DNA from: Campylobacterales bacterium
Lineage (GTDB): Bacteria; Campylobacterota; Campylobacteria; Campylobacterales; Sulfurovaceae
DNA length: 18,320 nt
Direction of reading: 5' to 3'
Assembly: GCA_016937075.1 (NCBI GenBank)
Contig: JAFGWQ010000117.1
Coordinates: 1-18,320 of the forward strand
Part shown: positions 1-8,084 of the stretch, piece after piece
Layout of the letters: each line of letters begins with the position of its first letter
How positions within the stretch are numbered: position 1 is the stretch's first letter
Notes under the pieces: generated by a model
What the model was told of the DNA's origin: nothing
Databases searched by the model: none
The model's input: the letters and a program-made list of their open reading frames with translations, nothing else
Program-made: the position numbers and the translations under genes

Positions 1-89
1 AACCGTCTTTAATACTAACACAAAACCAACACCAATATCTATCCTTTTTGGGTGATTGATATGGTAAATGAATTATAGGAGGAGTAATA

Positions 90-767
90 ATGGATAACTA
101 TAGTCAATTGGAACGCCAATTGGGGTATGTTTTTAATGACAAGCAATTGATTATTGAGGCTTTAACTCATAGAAGTTTTAAAAAGCCTTATAATAATGAG
201 CGGCTTGAGTTTTTAGGAGATGCGGTACTTGACCTCATCGTAGGCGAATATCTATATAACAAATTTAAAGATTCAGACGAAGGCACACTGTCAAAAATCA
301 GAGCATCACTTGTCAACGAAAGCGGATTTGCACTTTTGGCAAAAATATTAAATTTAGGAAAATATATATATCTATCACTTGCTGAAGAAAACAATGAAGG
401 AAGAACCAAACCTTCTTTATTGTCCAATGCATTTGAAGCTATAATCGGCGCTATCTATATAGAAGGCGGGCTTGAAACGGCTAGAAAAATAGTTATAAAA
501 CTATTGGAAGAATGCTATCCGACCATCGACTTGCAAACCCTATCAAGAGATTACAAAACAGCTCTTCAGGAGCTAACCCAAGCCAAATACGGCGTAACAC
601 CTGATTATGAGCTTGTACGTGCATTTGGACCTGACCATAAAAAAGAGTTTGAAATATCTCTCACTCTAAATGGCAAAGAGATAGCCACAGCACAAGGAAA
701 AAGCAAAAAAGAGGCTCAGCAAAAAGCTGCCAAGAGTGCTTTGGATATATTACTACAAGGCAAATGA
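90..767 (+). CDS. rnc: Ribonuclease III
   Basis: Double-strand-specific endoribonuclease for rRNA and mRNA processing, acting in the cytoplasm. The RNase III signature NERLEFLGDAVLD lies at residues 36-48, with metal-site residues E37, E40 and D44 (E. coli E38, E41, D45). The second metal motif is SNAFEAIIGA around 112-121: E116 matches E. coli E117, but the position of E. coli D114 is Asn (N113). A double-stranded RNA-binding domain covers about 154-223 and ends in the usual KSKKEAQQKAAKSAL helix. At 225 aa the length is normal for the family. The ATG at 90 is preceded by AGGAGGAG at 77-84, a strong ribosome site. The stop is one base before aroC, so the two are co-transcribed. The 89 bases upstream are too short to identify the preceding gene. 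Confidence 0.97.
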   Translation: MDNYSQLERQLGYVFNDKQLIIEALTHRSFKKPYNNERLEFLGDAVLDLIVGEYLYNKFKDSDEGTLSKIRASLVNESGFALLAKILNLGKYIYLSLAEENNEGRTKPSLLSNAFEAIIGAIYIEGGLETARKIVIKLLEECYPTIDLQTLSRDYKTALQELTQAKYGVTPDYELVRAFGPDHKKEFEISLTLNGKEIATAQGKSKKEAQQKAAKSALDILLQGK

Positions 768-768
768 T

Positions 769-1842
769 ATGAATACTTTTGGCAAAAAATTCACAATGAC
801 CACTTTTGGCGAGTCTCATGGTGTGGCTTTGGGTTGTATAGTAGATGGGGTTCCGGCCGGATTGACAATTGATGAAACATTTATTCAGAGTGAATTGGAC
901 CGCAGAAAGCCAGGCAAGAGCAACTTGGAGACAAAACGCAAAGAAGGTGATAAAGTATCTATATTGTCAGGGGTTTTTGAAGGTAAAAGCACAGGCACTC
1001 CAATTGCTATGGTCATATATAATGAAGATCAAAAAAGCAAAGATTATGACTCGGTAAAAGATCTTTTTCGTCCAGGCCATGCTGATTTTACTTATTGGAA
1101 CAAATACGGGATCAGGGATTACAGAGGCGGCGGACGAAGCAGCGCTAGAGAGACGGCGGCTAGAGTAGCAGCAGGAGCTATAGCAAAATTGATGCTTGGC
1201 GCAATTGGCATCAATATCCAAAGCGGCATCAAAGCAATAGGCGAAATAGAGGGCAAGACGAATGATTTTGAATATGCCAAATCAAGTCCTATACATGCCC
1301 TTGACAAGAATTATGAAGATAAACAAATCAAAGCTGTCACATTGGCAAGAGATGAACACGACTCTATAGGAGGCAGTGTGCTTACCATTGCTACTGGTGT
1401 TCCGATAGGCTTAGGACAGCCAATGTACTACAAATTGGATGGTGCATTAGCTGAAGCAATGATGGGCATAAATGCAGCCAAAGCTGTAGAAATCGGCGAG
1501 GGGGCAAAAAGCGCAACCCTCAGAGGTTCACAAAACAATGATCCTATAAGCTCACAAGGTTTTGAGAGTAATAAGGCTGGTGGTATCTTGGGGGGAATGA
1601 GCAATGGCGATGCCATAATAGTAACAACCCACTTTAAACCGACACCATCAATATTTCAAGAACAGCACACTATCACCAAAGATGGAACTGAGACTATATG
1701 TTCACTCAAAGGCAGACATGACCCATGTGTTGCCATCAGGGGGAGCATAGTGTGCGAAGCTATGATGGCTTTAGTACTTGCAGATATGGTGTTGCTCAAT
1801 ATGGGAAGCAAAATGGAGCATATAGAAAAGATTTATCGTTAA
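769..1842 (+). CDS. aroC: Chorismate synthase
   Basis: Last shikimate-pathway enzyme: it converts 5-enolpyruvylshikimate-3-phosphate to chorismate using reduced FMN, in the cytosol. The 357-residue product starts MNTFGKKFTMTTFGESHG. It carries the family motifs GESHG (14-18), RPGHADFTY (101-109), the GIRDYRGGGRSSARETAARV block (114-133) and GRHDPC (315-320). I chose the ATG at 769, one base after the rnc stop, because homologues begin close to GxxFxxTTFGESHG. A longer frame from 736 would overlap the end of rnc. Coupled translation from rnc is likely. It is followed by convergent rnhB. Confidence 0.97.
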   Translation: MNTFGKKFTMTTFGESHGVALGCIVDGVPAGLTIDETFIQSELDRRKPGKSNLETKRKEGDKVSILSGVFEGKSTGTPIAMVIYNEDQKSKDYDSVKDLFRPGHADFTYWNKYGIRDYRGGGRSSARETAARVAAGAIAKLMLGAIGINIQSGIKAIGEIEGKTNDFEYAKSSPIHALDKNYEDKQIKAVTLARDEHDSIGGSVLTIATGVPIGLGQPMYYKLDGALAEAMMGINAAKAVEIGEGAKSATLRGSQNNDPISSQGFESNKAGGILGGMSNGDAIIVTTHFKPTPSIFQEQHTITKDGTETICSLKGRHDPCVAIRGSIVCEAMMALVLADMVLLNMGSKMEHIEKIYR

Positions 1843-1854
1843 ATTTCTTGTAGA

Positions 1855-1874
1855 GGCCGGCTTATGTGCCTGCC
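1855..1874. terminator. Weak stem-loop between convergent aroC and rnhB
   Basis: GGCCGGC (1855-1861) can pair with GCCTGCC (1868-1874) with one mismatch, leaving a 6-nt loop. It sits in the 37-nt gap between two converging genes, where a shared terminator would be expected. There is no T-run on either side, so this is a weak call. Confidence 0.3.
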
Positions 1875-1879
1875 AAAAT

Positions 1880-2431
1880 CTAACCGTCAATCCCTTTAAC
1901 TTTAAAACTCTTACGATGCACCTCACACCTGCCATGGTTGCAAATGGCGTCTATGTGCGCTTTGGTGCCATATCCTTTATGTTTTTCAAATCCATACTCT
2001 GGATACTGCATAGCCAACTCTAGCATTATTCTGTCTCTTGTAACCTTGGCTAATATACTAGCTGCACTTACTTCGAGGATTTTTTCGTCTGCTTTTATCA
2101 TGGTTGTTATGCCTTGCACACCGAATGTGCAATTTCCGTCAAAAAGATAATCATATTCGGGCAAATGATGTATAATCTCCAAAAGTCCTTGCCTTAAACA
2201 TGCGGATATACCCATATTATCAACCTGCCCAGCATCAAAGATAACTATATGATATCGTGAATTTTGAATAATTTGAATATAAATTTCTTCTCTTTTTTTT
2301 TCTGAAAGCTTCTTGGAATCCATTATGCCTTTTATCATTTTATATAATACTACCCCTGCGATCACAAGCGGCCCAGCCAATGGCCCTCTGCCTGATTCAT
2401 CTATGCCACATAAGAATTGTTTATCATACAT
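1880..2431 (-). CDS. rnhB: Ribonuclease HII
   Basis: Cytosolic RNase H type 2 that removes RNA from RNA:DNA hybrids and single ribonucleotides from DNA. The 183-residue protein has the RNase HII start motif GIDESGRGPLAGP (catalytic D11, E12). It also has FDGN (D98), KADEKILEVSAASILAKVTR (D115 is the expected fourth acidic residue) and HKGYGTKAH near 151-159. All four metal-binding carboxylates are in place. The ATG at 2431 has no good Shine-Dalgarno upstream. It faces aroC tail-to-tail and is separated from ppk2 by 139 nt holding a stem-loop, so it is probably a separate transcription unit. Confidence 0.96.
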   Translation of the reverse strand: MYDKQFLCGIDESGRGPLAGPLVIAGVVLYKMIKGIMDSKKLSEKKREEIYIQIIQNSRYHIVIFDAGQVDNMGISACLRQGLLEIIHHLPEYDYLFDGNCTFGVQGITTMIKADEKILEVSAASILAKVTRDRIMLELAMQYPEYGFEKHKGYGTKAHIDAICNHGRCEVHRKSFKVKGIDG

Positions 2432-2536
2432 TAACTATTTTCTTTATTTTATTGTATATTGATTTACCATTTAGAGTTATACTTACATTGTTGCAAGAGT
2501 ACTGCATACAAGTCTTTTTACTCCTTCCTTGTTTTG

Positions 2537-2569
2537 ATCCGTTTCACAGTACTTTTTAGTGAGACGGAT
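2537..2569 (-). terminator. Stem-loop just downstream of ppk2
   Basis: ATCCGTTTCAC (2537-2547) pairs with GTGAGACGGAT (2559-2569): 11 positions with one G-T wobble and an 11-nt loop. It starts two bases past the ppk2 stop, where the 3' end of the minus-strand transcript is expected. The T-run needed for classical termination is present only on the + strand side (TTTTA), so it may act as a 3' stabiliser or a weak bidirectional terminator. Confidence 0.5.
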
Positions 2570-2570
2570 T

Positions 2571-3422
2571 TTATCCTATAAATTTACCTTGACTGCGTAG
2601 ATCAGCTTCCATGATCTCTATTTCTCGATGTCCGTTGTGTACAATTTCGGAATCTACACTAAAATCCAGTTCGCTATTGCGTCCCTCATAAGGCACATGA
2701 TTCAATATTGTTTTGATAGCATTAAGTCTTGCTTTAAATTTATCTACGCTGCGTATAACTGTCCAAGGGGTCTTGATAGTATGAGTGCGCTTTAACATTT
2801 CATATTTCATAAGAGTAAATTCATCCCATTTTTCTTGCATCTGCACATCAATTTCGCTCAATTTCCACTGCTTTAAAGGATTGTGCTCTCTTTCTAAAAA
2901 TCTAGCATGCTGCTCTTCTTTGGTAACAGAGAAATATATCTTTACAAAATAAAATCCATGATCTACTAAGTCAGCTTCAAATTGCGGAACACTTTTTATA
3001 AAAGTTTTATATTGTTCTTTGGTGCAAAACCCAAAAACAGGTTCAACCATCGCACGGTTATACCAACTTCTATCAAAAAGCACCATCTCTCCTCCGTGTG
3101 GAAATTGCTCCACATATCTCTGAAAATACCATTGTGTTTTTTGCACATCAGAAGGTTTTCCAAGAGCGACTACTCGATAATGCTTCTCGTTCATATATCT
3201 AGTGATCCTACGAATTGCTCCGCCTTTTCCTGAAGCATCTCTGCCTTCTATAAGAACGATCATTTTTTTCTGATGTTTTTCCAAGTGATCTTGTAATTTA
3301 ATCAACTCGACTTGCAAAGGTTCCAACGAATCTTCTTGTACGGCATATGAGTATTTTTTAAATACCTCTATTTTATATGCCTCATCTTTATTAAATTGTT
3401 CTAAAAATTCATTAAATTCCAC
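2571..3422 (-). CDS. ppk2: Polyphosphate kinase 2 family protein (PPK2)
   Basis: PPK2 enzymes transfer phosphate between polyphosphate and nucleotides, usually making GTP or ATP from the diphosphate and polyP. This 283-residue protein has the family's Walker A GRDASGKGG at 60-68 and Walker B MVLFDRSWYNR at 113-123. Between them is the conserved LGKPSDVQKTQWYFQRY region, followed by a lid rich in basic and aromatic residues. Length fits a single-domain PPK2. The start is GTG at 3422: AGGAGG lies five bases upstream, while an ATG two bases earlier is in another frame and soon closes. The ribosome site overlaps the stop of the response-regulator gene upstream (9-nt gap), so the two are probably one transcript. 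Substrate class cannot be read from sequence alone. Confidence 0.93.
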   Translation of the reverse strand: MEFNEFLEQFNKDEAYKIEVFKKYSYAVQEDSLEPLQVELIKLQDHLEKHQKKMIVLIEGRDASGKGGAIRRITRYMNEKHYRVVALGKPSDVQKTQWYFQRYVEQFPHGGEMVLFDRSWYNRAMVEPVFGFCTKEQYKTFIKSVPQFEADLVDHGFYFVKIYFSVTKEEQHARFLEREHNPLKQWKLSEIDVQMQEKWDEFTLMKYEMLKRTHTIKTPWTVIRSVDKFKARLNAIKTILNHVPYEGRNSELDFSVDSEIVHNGHREIEIMEADLRSQGKFIG

Positions 3423-3431
3423 ATATTCCTC

Positions 3432-4118
3432 CTATTCAAATTTATATCCAATACCCCATATAGCATGAAAATATCCGAGTTTACCTTCCGGATCTATCTT
3501 TTTTTTGAGACGGTTAATTGCAACATTCATGGCATTATAATTGCTACTTTCTGTTTTGCCTTGCCACAATGCATTGTGTAAAACTTCTCTGTTTATATTT
3601 TTGCCTGCATTTTGTATCAAAAAAGAGAGCAGGTCACTTTCAAATTGTGTCAAAGTTATATCATTATGTCCAATTGAAACTGTTTTTTTCCTACAATTTA
3701 AAGCGATCTCTTTGTATTTAACAATATCGCCTGCTGCCAATGCTCCACTCCTTCTTAGAAGAGCATTTACTCTAAGGATAAACTCTTTTGGTTGAAATGG
3801 TTTTGTGATATAATCATCGCCACCGCTTTCAAACCCATCTTCTATATCAATTTGAGTATCTTTGGCGGTCAAAAATATCACGGGAATTGTATAGCCTTGT
3901 TCTCTTATATGAGAGACAAATTGGCTACCTTCAATATTTGGAAGATTACGATCAACAATAAGCAGTGACGGGCTCTCTTCGTCCAAAAATTGTATTACAT
4001 GCTCAGTCGATAAAAAACCTGTAGTCTTATACCCTTCCTTATTGAGTAGGTACTCTACAAGCTCCAATATATCTTCTTCATCTTCAATAACCAAGATTTC
4101 TATCTTCTCTTTTTGCAT
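3432..4118 (-). CDS. PhoB/OmpR-type response regulator (paralogue 1)
   Basis: Two-component transcription regulator of 228 aa. The receiver domain spans about 5-122, with acidic pocket EDEED, phospho-acceptor D56 (in LLIVDRNLP), T84 and K106 (TKPF). A winged-helix DNA-binding domain follows (about 130-228), ending in WGIGYKFE. It is a clear paralogue of the regulator at 8183-8872: the receivers are about 70% identical by eye and share the unusual VDRNLPN(I/M)EGSQFVS segment, while the DNA-binding domains differ much more. No sensor kinase is adjacent. It lies 47 nt after the OlsF-like gene and 9 nt before ppk2. The ATG at 4118 lacks a Shine-Dalgarno but has TATAAT seven bases upstream, suggesting its own, perhaps leaderless, transcript. 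Its targets are unknown. Confidence 0.92.
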   Translation of the reverse strand: MQKEKIEILVIEDEEDILELVEYLLNKEGYKTTGFLSTEHVIQFLDEESPSLLIVDRNLPNIEGSQFVSHIREQGYTIPVIFLTAKDTQIDIEDGFESGGDDYITKPFQPKEFILRVNALLRRSGALAAGDIVKYKEIALNCRKKTVSIGHNDITLTQFESDLLSFLIQNAGKNINREVLHNALWQGKTESSNYNAMNVAINRLKKKIDPEGKLGYFHAIWGIGYKFE

Positions 4119-4131
4119 ACATAGTATTATA
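4119..4131 (-). promoter_or_regulatory. -10 box immediately before regulator paralogue 1
   Basis: On the minus strand a perfect TATAAT occupies 4131-4126, followed by seven bases and then the ATG at 4118. Transcription would start at or next to the ATG, giving a leaderless mRNA. No 11-nt Pho-box half-sites are present at the distance seen in the other island promoters. Confidence 0.45.
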
Positions 4132-4165
4132 CAAGAAAAAAAATATCATTTGCTTTCGCTACCCG

Positions 4166-5878
4166 CTAACCAATATATCTTTTGCGTTTACTTTCCTTTA
4201 GCAATGACAAATCTGTCACTATAAAGCCATCAACACAATTACCAAAATCCTTATCATATCCAAAGTCAAAAAACTTTACCCCGCCATCTTCGCATACTTC
4301 ACTGTATTGTTTATAAAGTGTAGGTATTGTATAACCCATCATTCCTAACTTTTCTTTGAGCATTAGTAAATCTTTTTTATAATCATTGTAAACAAAGATA
4401 GATTTGCATCTTTTCTTGGTTTCCAATGATATTTTGTATGGATATTTATGCGTCACAAGCAGTTCGTTTGCACCGAAGTAATGGCTATAAAACTCTATCA
4501 TCATACCTTTTGCTTCGTTACTGAATGTGTCGCTCAAGCTTACGGCTCCAAAAAGATAACGAATCTGTGGTTGCGTTTTTATAAAAGCTCCTATTCCTTG
4601 CCATAGATAATCTAGCGCTCTGCTATTCCAATATTTTGGCTGCACAAAACTGCGTCCAAGCTCAATGCCTTGAGAGATATAAGGATCAAACTTATTGTCA
4701 AAATCAAAAAGTTTGGTAGTATAAAAACCTTTTGTGCCGTATAATTCCAATATATCTCTACCGATGCCGATTCTGTACGCTCCTGCAATTTCAAGTGCAT
4801 CATCATCCCACACTATTAAATGTTTATAATACATATCAAAACTGTCAATGTCTCTTTTTTTACCGCTACCCTCGCCTACTAAACGAAAGCTAAGTTCTCT
4901 TAGTCTGCCTATCTCATTTAATACACAGTCTTCTATATTATTAGAATAAAGCAGTATGTGTTTATCATCAAAAGTCTTACCAAGCATTGTGGCATTCTTT
5001 AAAACTTTTTTTAGTTCGCTCCTTGATTCTGGAGTTGCTATAATATTTTGAGTAAGGAAAATATCTTTGCCGCCTTTGGCTATGCGATAAAAATGTTTAC
5101 GAAGCAGTTTTACACTCTGTTTAGAAGATAGGCCGCTTAAATTATATGAGTCATAAGATATTGATTTGCCTATTTTAAAATCAATAGTTTTTTTATAGGA
5201 TTTAAACATTTCATGAGGCAATGTTGCAGTTGCAAAAGAACGATTAAGCCATGAAAGCATATAAAAAGTTTTAGAATTTTTTGCCCTAATATATATAGGC
5301 AATATCGGGGCTCTTGTTTTTGAAGCGATTTTTAAAAAACCACTTTTCCATGCAGTATCTTTGATTCCGTCAACTCTTGCTCTACTCACTTCGCCTGATG
5401 GAAATATAATAACTGCTTTGCCTTCATCCAATGCATCATAGATATTTTTTAGTGAATTTTTGTCTGTTTTGTTTTGCACATTATCAACAGGAATTAAAAT
5501 ATCTTTTAGTTGATCAAATTGATTTAAAAATGAGTTTGCTACTATCTTGATGTCTTTACGTACATCTTTGAGCAAATGAATGAGAGCCAATGCATCCAAT
5601 GCACCAAGGGGGTGATTTGCAATGATGACTACTTTTCCATAAGGTGGGATATGATCGAGTTCTTGTTTACGAAGCCCTATGTTTATATTAAAATGATCCA
5701 ATACAGCCTCTATAAATCCAAATACTTCTTTATTCGCATTGACTTCTAGAAATGTATTGATCTGTTTTTCGTGGAAAAATGCTCTAAGTGAACTAAAGAG
5801 TATTTTTTGTAATTTTTCAGGGACGATCGAGAGCTTAGGATAATGATGAAGCATATAATTTTCTATCTGCACTTGCAT
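4166..5878 (-). CDS. olsF: OlsF-like bifunctional acyltransferase (ornithine lipid synthesis)
   Basis: A 570-residue fusion of two acyltransferase domains. The N-terminal half is PlsC-like, with ANHPLGALDA at 87-96 (H89-x5-D95 active site) and FPSGEVSR at 159-166. The C-terminal part (about 310-460) matches the GNAT-type domain of OlsB, with LRELSFRLVGEG, YLFGAVSLSD and the diagnostic ELGRSFVQP (406-413). In known OlsF proteins the C-terminal domain N-acylates ornithine and the N-terminal domain O-acylates the product, giving a phosphorus-free membrane lipid. That would take place at the inner membrane. The ATG at 5878 has AGGGA at good spacing. Upstream is a Pho-box-like promoter, and the gene lies between PhoX and a PhoB-like regulator, consistent with lipid exchange under phosphate shortage. 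Other GNAT/PlsC fusions exist, so the substrate is inferred. Confidence 0.82.
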   Translation of the reverse strand: MQVQIENYMLHHYPKLSIVPEKLQKILFSSLRAFFHEKQINTFLEVNANKEVFGFIEAVLDHFNINIGLRKQELDHIPPYGKVVIIANHPLGALDALALIHLLKDVRKDIKIVANSFLNQFDQLKDILIPVDNVQNKTDKNSLKNIYDALDEGKAVIIFPSGEVSRARVDGIKDTAWKSGFLKIASKTRAPILPIYIRAKNSKTFYMLSWLNRSFATATLPHEMFKSYKKTIDFKIGKSISYDSYNLSGLSSKQSVKLLRKHFYRIAKGGKDIFLTQNIIATPESRSELKKVLKNATMLGKTFDDKHILLYSNNIEDCVLNEIGRLRELSFRLVGEGSGKKRDIDSFDMYYKHLIVWDDDALEIAGAYRIGIGRDILELYGTKGFYTTKLFDFDNKFDPYISQGIELGRSFVQPKYWNSRALDYLWQGIGAFIKTQPQIRYLFGAVSLSDTFSNEAKGMMIEFYSHYFGANELLVTHKYPYKISLETKKRCKSIFVYNDYKKDLLMLKEKLGMMGYTIPTLYKQYSEVCEDGGVKFFDFGYDKDFGNCVDGFIVTDLSLLKESKRKRYIG

Positions 5879-5904
5879 AGTATTCCCTATTTGAGATATA
5901 CCAT

Positions 5905-5941
5905 ATCATAAGCTAGAAAAGAAACATTTTGATAACAAAAA
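5905..5941 (-). promoter_or_regulatory. Pho-box-like promoter of the OlsF-like gene
   Basis: Half-site cores AAAC (5922-5925) and TAAC (5933-5936) on the + strand are 11 nt apart. On the coding strand they read GTTATCAAAATGTTTC, close to the Campylobacter PhosR box as I recall it (GTTTC-N-AAAA-N-GTTTC). The -10 hexamer TATGAT (5910-5905) is 12 positions from the nearest core, the same distance as at the four other Pho-type promoters here. Predicted leader is about 20 nt. Confidence 0.55.
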
Positions 5942-6020
5942 ATCAGAAACCAAAATAGATATTTTATTTGATATTGAGAATAAAATTTGCTTTAAATAAT
6001 TATATACCAGAAAAATAATA

Positions 6021-7994
6021 CTAGCTACTTCGATTATCTACACCCATAGTCAAATAGCCTACTGTTGCGCCGTAACGATCTTTATAATTGGATTTAATTA
6101 TTGGATCAAGCTTCTCTTTGATGTTTTTATGTATATCGCACCAATCACCTGCGTGTTGAAAATTACTCATGATATACATCCAGCCATTTATATCATCAAC
6201 TGCATGCAGACCCGTTGATTCTGCACCGGCTGGAGCTGAGAGAATGCGTGATAATTTATGTGTATCAACATTATAAGCCCATAAAAAATTATTAACATGA
6301 CGATTGCTATCTTCACCTATAAATAATGTTCGAAGTTTTTCGGAAAATTTGATATTATCCGGATTGCCTATTTTGTCAGGATTCGAAGTATTGCCCAGAT
6401 GATCCTCCGGTATATCTTCTCCCACTAATAATGCTTTGGTATCCGTAGGAACCCACTTACTATCAATAATCTTGCCGGAAGTATCTCTTTGCCGACCCTT
6501 TAAATTTAATGCCATAACGGCACCTGATCTTATAGCTTTTTTTAGAGCTATTCCGGACTCTTTATACCAACCATTTCCACCTTCCACCATCGAATCTTGG
6601 ATATATGATAATGAAGAATATGCAATTTTATCTTTTATATTTATAGTAGTTCCTTCCATTTTCGTAAATGCCATGCTGCCGCCTTTTAGCGCGGCATAAC
6701 GATGAGTTTCCAAAAATGCAGCCGCTTTTTCCATACCATTTTTAACCCTGATCCAATTGGATTTACCACCAATGAATATTTTAGTATAACTGTTATCATT
6801 TGGATTTACTGTTTTTACATCCAAGATATCTTGTGGTTTCAGCCTATTAATCATGTCTTCTATTTCTGCCGATGAAGCATGACCTAGATTGATCCAAACT
6901 ATTGGGAAAGGAGGCATGCTCGTATCTACCTCAAATCCGCTAGTTAACTTCGCTACATACAGTGTTCCCGATGATAAATCCTCTTTTTTATCTGCGACAA
7001 ACATAAACAATCCGCCATTTGTCGCGTCATCACCCATCAGTACAGTACGCATATCAGGCATCACCTGAACTAGTTCATGAGAAATCCTGCCCATGCAATA
7101 GTGCTTTTTTATACTGCCGGTACCGTCAGGATTTACTGTAACTTCCGGTATATGACCATAATGATAAGGATTGGCTCTGTTTTCATCACCAAATAAATTT
7201 TTACTATAGGCACGCATCTGTTTGCCTGACTCACTATCACTCATATCAAATGCATCCGGCTCATATTCTTCGCTTGATAGATGCGTATTCCATGGAGATA
7301 AACTAGCGCCACAAGTCGTCCATAACCCATGCACATTTGATGTATCGATATTGTGATATTTTACCAAAGTAAGTTTGCCTGTACTTTGATCTTGGTCTAA
7401 TGTAAGTACGGCAATCGGTGATGGTACTTTGCCGTAAACATCTTTGCCTGATAAACATCTTGTAACATATTCAAATTGAACAACAGCAAAAACAGGCTTT
7501 CCTTTTATGTTTGGTATATTAGCGTCCGATATACTCAACAATGATGAACCATCAGGTGCATCAGAAAACATTTGGCGCTCCTGACCGACAACAGATCTAT
7601 CCACAATGGGTCTATTGTAGATATCAAAATTACCGCCGGCAACTATCCTGCCGCCATCTCCACCAGGCACCAAATCACCAGTCACAAAAAGTGACTCAAA
7701 TGCTAAATTAAATGATTTTTTTATACCGTTTGCAGTTTGAATATCCAATGCGGATTGCACTAGCGTCGTTGCCATTTCTTCTGGTTTCTGCAATGACGGT
7801 GCTTGCATATCGATAAATGAAACTGATATGGTATTATCCATAATTGATTTGTCAAGTAAATCTATTTTGGCAGACAATAAATATGAAGGTGAACATATAC
7901 CAAATGGAAACAATGGTATACCACTAAGTAGTTTCAACAAGGTCCTGCGCTTGTCATCAGGTAATCGCGCCAAATCAACGGTGTCATTTTTCAT
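6021..7994 (-). CDS. PhoX-family alkaline phosphatase (DUF839), Tat-exported
   Basis: Probable secreted phosphatase releasing phosphate from organic phosphoesters. From the chosen start the N-terminus reads MKNDTVDLARLPDD, then KRRTLLKLLSGIPLFPFG: a twin-arginine pair and a hydrophobic stretch as in Tat signal peptides. PhoX-type landmarks follow: CGASLSPWNTHLSSEEYEPD (families usually show C-G-x-x-x-P-W-x-T-x-L-x-x-E-E), MGRISHELVQVMPD, LMGDDATNGGLFMFVAD and FIGEDSNRHVNNFLWAYNV. At 657 aa the length fits PhoX, which uses iron and calcium. The frame stays open to an ATG at 8042, but that start has no ribosome site; the one at 7994 has only a weak GAAAG. It lies between regulator paralogue 2 and the OlsF-like gene. 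Family assignment is good; activity is inferred. Confidence 0.85.
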   Translation of the reverse strand: MKNDTVDLARLPDDKRRTLLKLLSGIPLFPFGICSPSYLLSAKIDLLDKSIMDNTISVSFIDMQAPSLQKPEEMATTLVQSALDIQTANGIKKSFNLAFESLFVTGDLVPGGDGGRIVAGGNFDIYNRPIVDRSVVGQERQMFSDAPDGSSLLSISDANIPNIKGKPVFAVVQFEYVTRCLSGKDVYGKVPSPIAVLTLDQDQSTGKLTLVKYHNIDTSNVHGLWTTCGASLSPWNTHLSSEEYEPDAFDMSDSESGKQMRAYSKNLFGDENRANPYHYGHIPEVTVNPDGTGSIKKHYCMGRISHELVQVMPDMRTVLMGDDATNGGLFMFVADKKEDLSSGTLYVAKLTSGFEVDTSMPPFPIVWINLGHASSAEIEDMINRLKPQDILDVKTVNPNDNSYTKIFIGGKSNWIRVKNGMEKAAAFLETHRYAALKGGSMAFTKMEGTTINIKDKIAYSSLSYIQDSMVEGGNGWYKESGIALKKAIRSGAVMALNLKGRQRDTSGKIIDSKWVPTDTKALLVGEDIPEDHLGNTSNPDKIGNPDNIKFSEKLRTLFIGEDSNRHVNNFLWAYNVDTHKLSRILSAPAGAESTGLHAVDDINGWMYIMSNFQHAGDWCDIHKNIKEKLDPIIKSNYKDRYGATVGYLTMGVDNRSS

Positions 7995-8084
7995 TTTTAT
8001 ATCTTTCGCAGTCTCTTTAAAAGGGAATATAGATCTATACATAATTTAGAGATAAGATAATAATACCATCTGATTAATTCTCTA

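Noticed and set aside
1..89. End of an upstream gene such as rnhA, which often precedes rnc in this group
   Set aside because: Plus-strand frames close within the 89 bases without a recognisable protein end, and no frame can be chosen.
4119..4170. Pho box before regulator paralogue 1
   Set aside because: CTAC and TAAC cores here are 8 nt apart, not 11, and not at the regulon distance from TATAAT.
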